From: Oryzias latipes
Lineage: Eukaryota > Chordata > Actinopteri > Beloniformes > Adrianichthyidae
DNA length: 64,000 bases
NCBI RefSeq assembly: GCF_002234675.1
Contig: NC_019879.2
Span: 20,094,855 to 20,158,854 of the forward strand
Direction of reading: 5' to 3'
Below the pieces are notes generated by a model. That model was not told the DNA's origin. It saw only the letters and a list, made by a program, of their open reading frames with translations, and did no database searches. The translations under genes and the position numbers were made by a program. Shown here piece after piece: positions 1-52,800 of this stretch. Position 1 is the stretch's first letter. Every line of letters starts with the position of its first letter.

Positions 1-761
1 TCCAATAGTCAACATCCCGTTGACCTTTTTCTTCCTCTCAGTCTTCATTGGTAAGCTATTACATTCCCTATGACTGTTGACCAGTTTATTTTTAAACGGT
101 TTTACTCATTAAGGTCACATTTTCTGCATCAGAACCCTTTTGCCTTTGGTTTGGTTTGGAATAATCTCATTACAGTAAAAAAAAAAAAAGAAAGAAAAAA
201 GCAGAGCAGAGATTATTAGCGGCCAAGTAGTCATTTAAAAAAGCAGAGTGGAGCAGAAGAATTACAAATAAAAACTGGGCAGAACAGTGAATACAAATGT
301 GAAAATAAAATGTTATCACTGCAATGTAAATGGTCAGAAATATCTAAGGACTGTGCATTTGCCATAATGGCAAAGCCAGAGAAGGTATGTAGAAATATGC
401 ATGCTGTCATCAAATGATGTTTTGTTTCAGCTTTCCCACAGGGTGACGTCTAAACGCTGCACAGTAACAGCAGGCGGGTCAGACCACGCTATCATCTGCG
501 TCTCTGTTGATGTCGTGACATTTTCTGCCTTCCATTTCAGGCCTCCTGCCCTACAACTTTATCTGCGTCCAGACCGGCGTGATGTTATCAGAGGTGTCGT
601 CGCTGGACGACCTTTTCTCCTGGGAGCGGCTGCTGCAGCTGCTGGCCATCGCCTGCGTGTCTCTGCTGCCCGGGGCGTTGATCCGCAGCTACAGTCACAG
701 ACACCTCAAAGTGGACGCTCAGGCTCAGAACGGACTCGCCGCAGATAAGAAGAGGCCATGA
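1..761 (+). CDS. tmem41a: Transmembrane protein 41A, C-terminal part (last two coding exons)
   Basis: Two exons are visible: 1-50 (cut by the window edge; codons start at base 2) and 541-761, ending in TGA. The donor is ATTG|GTAAGC and the acceptor CATTTCAG|GC; a split GGC glycine joins them. The joined piece has about 90 residues and contains LLPYNFICVQTG, a signature of TMEM41A, then a hydrophobic segment (LLQLLAIACVSLLPGALI) and a basic, polar tail ending KKRP. TMEM41A belongs to the VTT/DedA family of multipass ER-type membrane proteins, whose relatives TMEM41B and VMP1 are lipid scramblases; its own role is less clear. The visible part is the end of the VTT domain, the last membrane helix and the cytosolic tail. 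Neighbouring igf2bp2 and tra2b agree with the human 3q27 order and support the call. Confidence 0.93.
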
Positions 762-1460
762 CTTGTTGAATTTGGTCACTCGTCTTTTGAGGCCTACTGC
801 TCTGAACAGCGGATGTCGTTTGGAGATGTGCACACTTGCGTGCAAATGTTTTCAATTGTGAGGAATTGTATAATTCAATTTGCCTTCTAGACAAAGTGTA
901 GATTACTTCTTTTAAGAAGACTTTCACGGTAAAGATAAGTGTTAAAAAAATTTCAAATTTTTGCTGTTCTGATGACTTTGTTTCATATTGAGTGTTTTAT
1001 AAATGTTGTTGCTCTGGTGTGAGTCAAGCTTCTGATGTACAGTGTGGGTTTGAAGTGCCTGTTGTGGACTTTTGACATTTAAATTCTACCTCTGTGCAAA
1101 AATGAAAATATTCATAAAGATCTTCAAGGTCCCGTTTGTAGAGATGGGCTGCTTCAGAAGATCTGATGTCACCTTTATAGCCAAACATGGGACTCCAGTT
1201 TTCAATGCTAAGGAGACGAGCTTGTGAGCTGGAAAAGTTCTGCTCTGGAGCAGTTGGAAGGACACGAGGAGAAGATCAAGGGTTTTTACCCGGCATCCAC
1301 ACTCCTCACGTTATAATCCAGTCCAGCAGCTGCTGCATGAGTGCGAGTAACCAGAGATCACAGCAAATCCACTTCCCAATCCTGAGAAAGTGACTGATCC
1401 GCCATCAGCAGACGGGAGAGGACCCCCCCCCCCCCCCCCCCAATAAAAGCCATAGAGACG
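762..1460 (+). other. tmem41a 3'UTR, approximate end
   Basis: No coding sequence is visible after the tmem41a stop. Two possible poly(A) signals occur: a variant CATAAA near 1113 and a canonical AATAAA at 1442-1447 directly after a 19-base C run (1423-1441). Which one is used cannot be told from sequence. Confidence 0.45.
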
Positions 1461-1991
1461 TTTGTCACTTATTTCGGTTTTAATATACTAGATAGAAAAC
1501 AACCTGGAGGTGATTTTCCTGGTTTGATCATCAGATTTTTGTGTATATTTATACATCCTTTTGTGGGAGGAGCTACATGGAGGTGATTGGAGTAAAGGCA
1601 ATCTACTGAATGTAAAGTTTAGTCAGAAAAGGTGACCTTTGAGGCATAAAAATGTCTTTCTTTTTGTCTTGTAATCCAAATCTTTGTTCTGTAGAATGTC
1701 ATTCTGTGAGTGAAATTCTACATTCTTTTTTAATCCTGTGGACTAAACTGTTGTTCAGCTACAAAAACAGGATAATATTAAGTACCGACTGGAGGGGGAG
1801 GAAGAAATTACATTTTGTGTATGATGTTTTTGTTGGCTAATATTTCAATGTCATCACAAAGTTGTAAGATGCTGTGACAACAAAATCTGCAGTGAAGACA
1901 TGGCTCACTGCTGATTCAGCACCTCTATTTTTTTTAAAGGTTTTTGAGAAAATAAAACACCCCAACAGCTTGTTTTGTTTTTCAAATGTTC
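1461..1991. other. Intergenic spacer between convergent genes
   Basis: AT-rich spacer between the inferred 3' ends of tmem41a (+) and igf2bp2 (-). I see no exon, RNA gene or repeat with clear boundaries. Confidence 0.4.
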
Positions 1992-1997
1992 TTTATT
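1992..1997 (-). promoter_or_regulatory. igf2bp2: Candidate distal poly(A) signal of igf2bp2
   Basis: AATAAA on the minus strand, followed downstream by a GT-rich element. It is the farthest good signal before the inferred tmem41a 3' end. Confidence 0.4.
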
Positions 1998-4323
1998 GCT
2001 CTGATCCAGGTTGCTCAGCAATACAGTTCACTCACAACTCAAAAGAACAGCTTGGCTGTTTACCAGGAAGGCATGGATCCACATGTGATGCTTTTAAAAA
2101 AAAGAATGGATCAAATGTCTGTTCAACCACCGATTACTTTGAGGTGTTGGGGACCTTTTGGTCCATGGGAAATGTAGGACTTTGTGACCTACAGAGGAAA
2201 CAAAAGGAATCTCCCGAATGGTGAAATGCAGTTAAGAACCGGATCCCTGTAAAATAAAATAAAAACTGTTTAAAGTCTAGTGCTATATGAAGTGCGGTAC
2301 ATACTGGATCTCCTGTATCAATCTCATGCAATGCTCTGCGTTAAAACAAGAAAAGACAACAAACACTGCTGTGGTTCTGCTATTTCTAACAAAATCCCTC
2401 CATCACCTGGTCCGGAGAGTTCTAAGATGGCGCCGGATGCCCTGTGCTCACTCCCAAAGGCAAAACAACTTTCACACCTGATAAGCCTCTCTCTCCTTCA
2501 CCATGTCAAGCTAAAATGCATACTTTGCTTTTTCCTCTCCCAATCCAATTCCATCGCTCAAAGTTCTAGCTAGGAAATCATTTTCAACCACAATTTCAAC
2601 ACTAGTATTATTGGTAGTGATCTAACAGGAATGAATATTAAGCAATCCCAGCTACAGCTCCAGACTATATCCTCCTATCAGTGTAAATGACGAGAAAACC
2701 CGATCAACAGAAAACAAAAGAAAGCCTAAGCTATTCAACCACTGTGTGATACTACTAACGACACTCAGCTCCCTCTGTGAAGTGTGTACTTGTGGTTTTC
2801 TGGTACTGATAATTAATGCCTAGCAACACCCACAAAACCTAGAAACACCAATCCTTAGAAGTGGAAAAAAAAAAGGGTTACTATCATCTTTACAGAATTT
2901 CGTCTCAGAGGGTCCAACGGATCAGGATGTTCCTCACAACAATTCAGCAAAACTCGACCAGTCAGAGGGAAATCTGTCTACAAACAGCCAAAACACAAGA
3001 GAAGCAGAAGTCTGAGGAGTCCTCTGCAATGCAGGACAAGAACCATAAAGCTGCTCTAAAGAAAAAGAAACTAAACCAGACAGACAAGAAGGTAAGATAC
3101 ACAACGTCCAGTGCTACTGTCGGCAGCAGATATCTGCAGCACACGCTCTGCTGAAGTGACGCAGAACACCACCGGAGTCAAACGTCTGAATGAAAGGGCC
3201 GTCCTGCCTTTACACAGGTACGGTCAGGGTACTTGAACCAGGTCTGGAGAGCTATCATCATTATGTATGAGGTACTGTACCGGCCGTGGGGAGGCCCACT
3301 GCAGCGGTGGCAGCAGCAGCAGCAGCAGCCTCAGGCATTGTGTGAATTGAGATAGTTTTATTTTAGCACTGCTCGTCTGTGTTCACCGGGACAAAAAGGA
3401 AACAAACCTCCAGCTCATCGGATGGTAAAAGTCTGCCCTCCACAAGTAAAATCAAAAAAACAAAACAACACTAACCAGTTTAAAAGGTAAACACTAACTT
3501 TGACTTAAACGGTTGACGTAATTCCTCTATCCTACATTGTTTGAACTAAAGTCAGCCTTGGATTCAGAGGTAAAATGTACAGCACAGCAAAAGAAATGAC
3601 ATTGGCAGACTGATGGGGAAACATTTTAGAGATCACAAAACGGGGCAGACTGCTGTTACAGACAGAACACAAAGCATTTGTGTGTGACTATTGTACATGT
3701 TTACAGATATACAGTTTTATTGTCGTACACAGTGACATTTCAACGACTAGAGTTTTACTACATTCTACACAGAAGACCAGGCTTTAACACCAAGTTCAAG
3801 AGTCCTGTCAGTGTGTTTTTGCAGCTTTGAATTTCCAAATCAACCCCAGAGTTTGCTGTTATCAAACAGAGCTGGTAAGGTTACAAAAAGAAAAATTAAA
3901 ATCCTCTCCCAGAAAGGAAAAAGCTTCTTTTTTTTCTTTAAAAGTCTCAAAAAACAGGAGGTACAGTTGGTTAGTATCGGTTTTCTATCAACTGATTGTA
4001 TTTATTTGTGTTTCTCTGACTGTGAAATCAGTACAATCCATATTCAGAACCACAGCGGGTCAGTATGAACCCCCTAAATCTTCCAAAATGTACTTAAGAA
4101 ATCCGTCGCCGTGTTTTCACCGAGAGGATGCACGGCGTCCAGGTAAACACAGTCCCAATGCAGTTGACTACAAAAATGTCACTAGTCCTGAAGAGTGTAG
4201 AGATTACTGTAAGATTTTTTTTTTCATTTCAAAATAAAGAAAAACTAAAAATGATCAGTTAACAAGGCATACAAAATGTGGAAAAAGGGGAAATGAAAGA
4301 TTGGACTGAGGTACCCTGAAGCC

Positions 4324-4331
4324 TGAGGTAG
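4324..4331 (-). promoter_or_regulatory. let-7 8-mer seed match in igf2bp2 3'UTR
   Basis: The minus strand reads CTACCTCA, a full 8-mer site for the let-7 seed. Mammalian IGF2BP family mRNAs are known let-7 targets. One site was seen; function is inferred. Confidence 0.45.
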
Positions 4332-4616
4332 ATCACAATACTGACATGCGCACTGTTCACATCCTTACCAAAGTTAACATGGTGGTTCACTTGAACTGTT
4401 CTCCCAGTTTCTTTTTTTTCCATGGTTTTGTTCTTTATATTATTATTCATAGTTTAGTCTTTCAAGAAAATAAAACACTTCCCTTCAAAATAATATGGCA
4501 GTGTCCCACTGTGAAAAGAAAAAAAAAGGACTTTTGTTTTTTTCTTTTTGTTTCTTATCAATAGTTCTCATCACAAAATAGGAAAAAAAATAGATTCATA
4601 AATATTACTCTCTCTT

Positions 4617-4696
4617 TTTATATATATATGTATATATATATTTATTTATATATATATACACACACGCGTGCATGTGCGCGCACACATACACACACA
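4617..4696. repeat. TA/CA microsatellite
   Basis: Alternating TA repeats pass into CACA/GCGC alternating purine-pyrimidine sequence. It lies in the inferred igf2bp2 3'UTR; any open frame read through it is an artefact. Confidence 0.85.
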
Positions 4697-6412
4697 AAGG
4701 AAGCTGTGCATGTTGGCAATAACCTTGCGTCTGGAAGATGAAGCTCATGGGTGATTTTGAGAAGGTGGCGAAATAAGGCAACAAGCTTCTGCGTTTTTCA
4801 AAGTAAAGCCCAGAGGAACACTGGGACCTGCATGTCCAGCTCCAGCAGGCCCACTGAACCAAAACCTCTGATAGCGAAATTAAGGGGGGGGGGGGAACAG
4901 CGTGCGGGAGGATAACAATTTTGTGTGCTATGTGCCGCTGGTCCGGCCTGCTGGACACAGCAGGGGTGATATTTTCAAGAAAAGGCTGCATATTGTACAT
5001 TCACAGCTGTCACGCCATTTTTTAGTTTGTTTGTCTGTTTGTTTTCAAAAAGCTCCCTGACAAAGGCAGGGTTAAAGCCAAATGCGGCTGCGGTCACGTT
5101 TGCCGTTGTGTGTGTACCACAGGGTCATACAGTGTCCCCAAACACCACTACCCCACCCCTTGTAAAGTTTCCACTGCTGCCTTACCTATTCTGGGTTTTT
5201 CTCACCCATCTTTGTCCTCTTTCCCGGCCCTCAGTTAACAATGGGCTCTTTGGGACGTCCTGATGAGGCTGCAGCAGTGCACATTCAAATAAAATGGTTG
5301 TTCATTCACAAAAGTGAACAATTTCTGTAAAAATTCTCCTTATTTTGCTGTGATTAAAGTGAAAGGCTTTATAGACTTTGCTTAAACATCAGGACAAAGC
5401 GCTTGTTTTTGATGTTTTTGGGAGTGACACCAGTTAAAAAAAAATAAAAAAAGATATTAACAATCCCCTCAGTTGCATAAAACCTCTTGAGCGAAAGTGG
5501 CAGTCAGTTCAATGACATCGAAAGGCTACGAAAACAAGAGTTTTTTAACAGAAGATATTTTTTAAACCCATTAAAAAAACATAAGATGAGAAGAAGTGAA
5601 GAAGCAGAAATCAGCAGGAGATGAAGATTAAAAACACGGAGCAAAGCTCTAGACAAGATTGGTGAGAATTATTCCAGAGGGACGTTATCTTTTGCGTTGG
5701 CACACACACAGGCTTGTTAAAAAGACTCATTCATGGATTTACTCATAGGAGCTTTTTTCGATTTCAGTGGACTAAGATGGGAACAAACCACAGCCCAATC
5801 TTTTAATCAAAGTGAGCTGTCCTGTCATTTTCATAAAAAGAAATCACAGTGCGTGCTCTCAAGGCCTATGAAAATACTTTCTACTCAGTGTTAATACTGC
5901 TTAGAAGATTTAATCTCACAGTCTAAATGTCCCAAACGGCTGTGAGAGGATGCAACCAATTTCTCTAAACATCAGTCCCATTGCCTTTATGTGCATTTGT
6001 GGAGATCGACTTGTTTCATCGCTTTGATCTGTTGGTTAGGCCTATGTTAGTCCAACTAAAGGGATAACAGTATGCAGGGTAAACATGTCATGTTAGACCT
6101 TTTTTTAAACTGATAATAAGAGTTCTCAAATTCTCTGCCATTTCCACCTATCCTGTCAAATTTTTTTTTGGTCTTTTTCGTGATATTATTATGTTTTCTT
6201 CCACTCCGTCTCAAAGGGGTTGGCAGTGCACACAATGCCCTCAGCCTTTGGCTCTCACTTGTATCCCCCTAGTGAAGTTCTTTGGTTTTGATCCCGATGC
6301 TGCTGGTCTGCCCTGCATTTTCCCCTTGGCCTTGACCTTAGTCTGGGTAGGTCTCTGTCTTTTTAGGAGGGCTACATTCATTGGCTGGTGCCCACTGGAG
6401 CTGCCTCACTGG

Positions 6413-46847
<40,435 letters not shown>

Positions 46848-47480
46848 GATCTGAAAGGAAAATCTCCAAATGCTGTCAGATCTCAGAGAGAGACAGCGGT
46901 GGCGTGGAGTAGGGAAAAAAAGAAATTAAATAAAACAAAATAGAAAAAAAAAATACTGGAATTAGAAGAAAAATCAGTAATCACCCCCCTGGTTATTACT
47001 AAGCTAAAACCTAAGCGACCCCCCAGCACCAACTCTGGCCCTGGTCAAACTCTTTCAACAGGGACTGGGGGGGGGAGAGGGAAAAAAGTGTCGTTACGAC
47101 GCTACTCCGGAGCCAACAAGCGCCGCCTCTAAACAAAATCTCCCTTTAAAAAAAAAAAAAAAAAATTAAGACAAAATGTTTCGAGGCGCACGCGGGAGCG
47201 CCGCGCATCCAACCAGGGGAGGGCGGCAGGGGAAGGGTGGGGGAGCTAGGGGTTAAATGGTGGCTGGGTGCAGCGTGGAGGCAAAGCGGGGGGATTTCGT
47301 CAAATGATAAGGAGGACCGTACCTCCATGGGTTCCCACTCCATTGGTGGGAGGGGGGGTAAATAAGCTACTATGCGCAAAAACAAAAAAGGTGGGCGTGT
47401 CCAACTGTATTTTTTATTTTCCTTTATAAAAAAGAAACAATTATACATAAGTTGCAATTAACACTTAAAACTACATTTTC
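46848..47480 (-). promoter_or_regulatory. igf2bp2: igf2bp2 5'UTR and promoter region
   Basis: Directly upstream of the start codon (context CAGATCATGAAC). GC-rich, with CpGs and G/C homopolymers but no clear TATA box near a definable start. The transcription start cannot be placed. Confidence 0.5.
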
Positions 47481-49080
47481 TTCATCTTGATTAAACCAAT
47501 ACAGAAAGTGAAACCACGTGACTTCCCCATCACTTTTGGTTTAGAAGAAATCACCTTTAGAAAAAAAATGGTAATCAGCAAATATTGTCATAGCAGGTGG
47601 CAAATAGTGACCCCTTTTCTACAATAGACACCTCCACACCCCCAACTAGCTACACCCGTCTATTATTGGTGCGCAAATAGGTGTGTTTTTGTCCAAACAA
47701 AAACTGGCTCAGCGCTTGGTTGCAGTGCCCGCTCGTGGATGCGTGGTCTTCTACCTACACTGGGGGGGGGGGGGGGGGGGTGTTCTTGCATGTGACTCCC
47801 CAGATTTGGAGCATTACTGCCACCCTACTGCTGTGCACTGAGTGCCAGCAGGAGCAGCAGCAGCCGCTCCTTCTCGCCTTGTTTACAAAGTCAATGAGCG
47901 AACAAGAGGGAGGTCCAACCTGGAGCTTATTTACAAAACAGAGCTGTAGTGACTTTTCTGTTGGCAGGTAACTGTGGGATTTTCCCCCACATGGATAATA
48001 AATAAGATAAATGGGAGTCGAAGATTAGGTTAAAGTGGGTCTAAAGTGATTGATTTCTTTATTTTTTTGGTGATATTATAGGAGTCATATGCTGACGAAC
48101 CACGCAAAAAAAAAAATCTGTGTCACCGTGGAATTAAAGTACAGAAATGTGCGTTTTGAAGAACCTAGAAGCAGCATGCATTGCATGTAAGCTTGTGGTG
48201 GATCATGGAAAAAATAGGCGGTTTCCAAGGTGTGGTCAACTGCATGACAAGCACTTTGTCAATTCATGTCATTTGTGGAAGTTCTGCTTTCATGCAATGG
48301 ATTAAAAAAAATCTTTAAACGTCAGTAATTTTATGTACTTAAAAGTTACTTTCATTATTTAACATTATATACACACACAATGGCCAGTTTCTGCTTTCCC
48401 CAAAAACTCAAATAAATATCAATTATAATTTACAGGGTAAAATGATAACATTCTGCCATAATGATTTAGAAACTACATATAAAGACATTTGATCCTAATG
48501 AAGAATAAAATTAAGCAGTTATTTAAAAGGCACCATTCAGATCTTTGTAGAACATAAAATAAAATCACATACTAACATGTATTTAATGGTAAAGTATCAA
48601 AATCCATTTCTCTTTCATCTCAGTCGTTTTGAGGGAAATCCGGATCTACAAACACCAACTGTTGTACATTGACATACATGACTTGATTATAGTTTCTCTG
48701 GCTTACTTATTGGAGTCCTATGACCTCTAAGCAAGGGCACAATGTGTTCTCTGCTGCTCCTCCCACAGACTTCTCCAGAGCTTCTCTGTGGCCAGCAGGG
48801 GTAGATGTTGGACTTGAATCTTCAGGATGCAACCCAATCTTCATGATGAGGCTACATTTGCTTAGAGGTGACATATGGATTTAACTTATTTATAAAATGC
48901 TCCCTGGAGTTTTACATTGAAATACCATACCATACCATACCATACCTACATACATTTAAAGTTTTGGATTAATTAACCAAAGTTTGTAAGATCATTGGTT
49001 ATCTTAGTTAGTTAGTTAGTTGGTTACCTACAGATCACGTAAAAGAGCTACAAAAGAGACACAGTTGGAAAAAAAGTATT
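47481..49080. other. Intergenic region between igf2bp2 and tra2b
   Basis: No gene seen. It contains a 19-base G run (47762-47780), five tandem ATACC units near 48925-48949 and a short TAGT repeat near 49005. The rest is AT-rich. Confidence 0.5.
47762..47780. repeat. 19-base G homopolymer
   Basis: Uninterrupted run upstream of igf2bp2. Confidence 0.95.
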
Positions 49081-49083
49081 GTC

Positions 49084-49876
49084 TTTAATCTCTTTAGGGA
49101 TCATTTTGTCCACTGAGTTTTTATACAACAAAAACATTTACATCAATGGAACTTGTCTATACAATTAAAACCATGGTGACTCTTGCACAAATCACATCAG
49201 ATTTTTTCTAATAAACACATTCATATGGAAGCTGAAGAGTGGTTCTCCTAAAAGGATAGTTACATGAGTTCCTATTAAAGATGTGGCATAAGGATTTCCA
49301 TATGTGCCTTACAGGCAAGAGAACCAATGTTGGATGCTGGAGGCCATCTTTAAAGTACCACAACTCCTGTTACTAAAGTCTGAACTGCACCTAAGACTTG
49401 GGGCTTGCCTGGGACTGCCCTGAACTCAGATGTTTAATTACAACGCATATTTAGCCACATTGATAAAAACTAGCCGATAAAGGTAGATGGAGACAAGGAA
49501 TTGCTGTCCTGCAAGGTAAAACTACTCTTTGATTTAGAGAGAAAGACATAACTAACTGATTCAAATGTTGGTTAACCGGTGACAATACTGAAAGTATAGA
49601 ACACACAGTCTTGAATAGATCTTTTATGTGACAAGAAAAGCCTTTTTTTGTTGTCCTTTTTCCTCTTAAACTTTTAGCACACTCAGCAGGTGTCTGTTCT
49701 TGAGCTACCAAACAAAATATACATGCTCAACAAATTATTTATATATATAAAAAAGGAAAACCATCCCTTAAAGCAATAAAATAAAAACCAAAACAAAAAA
49801 CTGCAATATCAACATATTTCACTCACAAAAATTAGTTTTTGTCCAAGACATGAGATCAATTACTTCCCAGAAAGCA
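49084..49876 (-). other. tra2b: Probable tra2b 3'UTR
   Basis: Sequence after the tra2b stop shows no other gene. The best minus-strand poly(A) hexamer I see is ATTAAA at 49084-49089, followed by a T/GT-rich stretch. The 3' end is inferred only. Confidence 0.4.
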
Positions 49877-52800
49877 TTAATATCGACCTGTGAAAGAAAA
49901 ACTGTCATCAGATAAATGCTGTCAAATTACACATTAATAAACACACAAAACGGCATAACATAAATATGACTCACGGGGAGAATAGGAGCGCGACCTTGAT
50001 CTAGACCTGTAGGCTCCTCTGTAGTATGGTGATGGAGATCGTCGCCTAGCACAGGATAATTATCAATTTTTTATTCCCGCAAACATTGAGAAAGGAAAAA
50101 GAAAAAAAAAACAAAGCAAAATAAATGAAAAAAACAAACTTTTCTAAATGTGCATTTAACAGAAATTTAGCTCCAAGCTGACCTGTAAGATCTATAGCCA
50201 TCTCTGTCGTCATAGCGATCGTAGCCTCGGTCATAGCCACGATCGTATCCACGATCATTGTCTCGCGAGTGCCGTCGAGGACCACCAGGACCTCCTCCTC
50301 CTCCTCCTCCACTGCACACAAAGTTCCACACTTTACCAAATTAAGGGATACATTATAAAGATTCTGCATTACAGTAAGCAGAATAAAACTGTGGAATGAA
50401 TTACATTAAAACAATGTCCAAACATTTGTCAATTAAAAATGAATACAAAGAAATGATTTTCAATCTTTACATCAAATCCCTCAATGGATAATAGTCTTAT
50501 GGCAATATTCCCTATTGATGTCTGAGCCCCATAATTGTAATAAAGGCCTAGGTATTTAGTTATTTATTCATCATGATTATTATGATGTGATAATGACACA
50601 CTAATGATAATGATAATATCAATATATTGTGTGGATTTTTTGTTGCCGTTCTGTATTTTTTGTTGTATAATTGAATCAGTATAAGGGAGTATACCTAAAT
50701 TAGCTTTAGCATCTATCCCCCTTTAAACATGTTTATCTTTCTGTCAAATAGACTCTTGACTGACTTTAGTAACCAGCGAGTGTATGCATTTATCTTTTGT
50801 TGTTTGAATATGTTTGAAGTGAATACAATAACTAAACTAACCAAACAAAACAAATACTATTTAAATACAGTAACATTAGGAAAATTATCTTTAAAAATAC
50901 GGATTTATAGATTTTTTTTTTTTTTACAATTTTGTAAAAGAACAATTAAACTAGTTTGTGTCATATCCTTTTGGCAAACTTACCACCAAAATAATTTATT
51001 GCGAGAATAAAAAAAAAAAAAAAAAAAACTTTTCAAAAACCCTACACATTAGTTTATAATTTGAACACATCCAGTCATTCCAATGTGACTTACTAAGTAG
51101 GTCGTCCCATATAGATTCCAGGCGTTGGGGTATGCGGTCTTTTGGTGATGGAGAAATCTACCCTGATCCTACGACCGTCCAGCTCCATGCCGTTGGCTTT
51201 CTCTTTTGCCTGACAATGGCATGGGACATTCGCAATATGAATAAACTCAAAATTTTCTATTTTTACTTTTAATCGAACATTCTAAAGGAGATATTTCAGA
51301 GTTTTGAGGATGCATATTCCTTTACCTCTTTAGCATCAGGTGTGTTTTCAAAGTAAACAAATGCAAAACCCCTGGAGCGCCTTGACTGCTGGTCATATAC
51401 TATAGAGACATCTGCCAGAGGGCCATATTTAGAGAAGACGTCTTTCAGATCCCTCTCTGTAGTGTACAAGCTCAGCCCAAAAACTCCCAGGCAGGCATTT
51501 GGGTCAGGATTGGCCTGCAGTTTCAAACATGAAAACTTATAAATGATCGATTTAGGATTTAACAATTAATTAAAAAACAAGTCTGGTGCTTTAAAATTGT
51601 ATGCAAACTAATAGTAAAAAATGAAAAAACCTAAAGAGGTATGTATGTAAAAGCGTTGGAATCTGAGATGTACATGCATAGATACACAATGGAAGGAAGC
51701 GCACATACACGGTTGCCAATGTGTCTGCGGCGGTTAGACATGGGTGAGCGACTATGGCTCCTTCTCCGACGTTCTCCACTGTAGGACCTGCTGCGAGATC
51801 TGCGCCGATATGACTTGGAGCGTGACCGAGAACGGCTATAGTGTTTGCGTGAGCTACGGTGGGAATGCGAACTGGAAAGACAGACAGAAAGGTTCACACG
51901 GCTTCTAATCATCGACCAGCAGTTTTTCAACAACTGCAGCTTGAAATGCATCACTTACCTAGATTTTGATCTGGACCGGGACCGAGACCGAGACCAAGAC
52001 TTGGAACGGGAGTGGTGGGAGCCATCTTTAGAACGGGCGGGTGAGCGAGCCGGCGAGCGGCTCGCCGACTTCCCAGAACCCCGCGGACTCAAGCTCCTGG
52101 ATGCGGAGCGAGACTCCTGAACCAACCACACACACACCAATACTAGTGTTATTAGACATGTGATGGGGAATGGAAAATGTCAAAATAACTGATATAAATT
52201 GATACAGTTTTTAAGCAAAATATAGAAAAAAAAAAAAATTAAATTGTTGCATAGAAATAAAGGTAAAAATTATATAAGCCACAAAGAAAAAAATAATGAA
52301 TTAAATTTTTTACATCAATATGATAAATGTGCTATAATAGTAAGAGAATAAAAAGTCATTTTTAAAATTCCAGTATTAAAATTAATGTGTGGCACTGTAT
52401 AGTTAAAAATAAGAACATGCACGGATTTGACAAAAAAAGACCAAAAAAAAATTACTTAGCGCAGTGACCTTATCCAGATTACTTCCTTAACTTCATTTTC
52501 TTTAACTTCATTACTTCACATTATTCTTCTTTCTTCAATTTCCTTACATCTTCTCTTCTCCCCTCCACACACATTGCCCATACTTCTTCCCTCCTCATGT
52601 TTTAGCATGCACTCAACAATTCAGCTTCACACATCTGAGCTTCACATTTTTGAAAATAAAGTGGACATGAGACGACTTCTGCATTTTCTTCGTCCAACCT
52701 TAACCTTAATGGAAGAAAAAGCATGAAGAATATGTATGACTACAATTGAAACGGCAACTTTGAATTTAGAAGAATGTTATGACATAAATCGGGATATTTC

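Larger units (their letters stand above)
1992..6412 (-). other. igf2bp2: Probable igf2bp2 3'UTR (about 4.4 kb)
   Basis: Sequence after the igf2bp2 stop has no coding exon. On the minus strand an AATAAA (plus-strand TTTATT, 1992-1997) is followed about 30-45 bases later by a GT-rich stretch, as expected for a cleavage site; earlier signals may also be used. Features inside are an 8-mer let-7 seed match (4324-4331), six CAG triplets on the plus strand (CTG in the transcript, about 3310-3329), and a mixed TA/CA microsatellite (4617-4696). The extent is inferred from signals and lack of other genes, not from transcript data. Confidence 0.5.

Noticed and set aside
401-748. 115-codon plus-strand frame over the last tmem41a exon
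   Set aside because: Wrong frame of the real exon; the true frame gives the TMEM41A C-terminus.
4605-5000. 131-codon minus-strand frame
   Set aside because: Runs through the TA/CA microsatellite in the inferred igf2bp2 3'UTR; no family resemblance.
48925-48949. Direct ATACC repeats considered as CRISPR or regulatory array
   Set aside because: Five 5-bp units without spacers are a simple microsatellite; a CRISPR array is not expected in a vertebrate.
51845-52120. Plus-strand frame rich in Asp/Arg/Glu
   Set aside because: Antisense shadow of the tra2b RS-domain exons.
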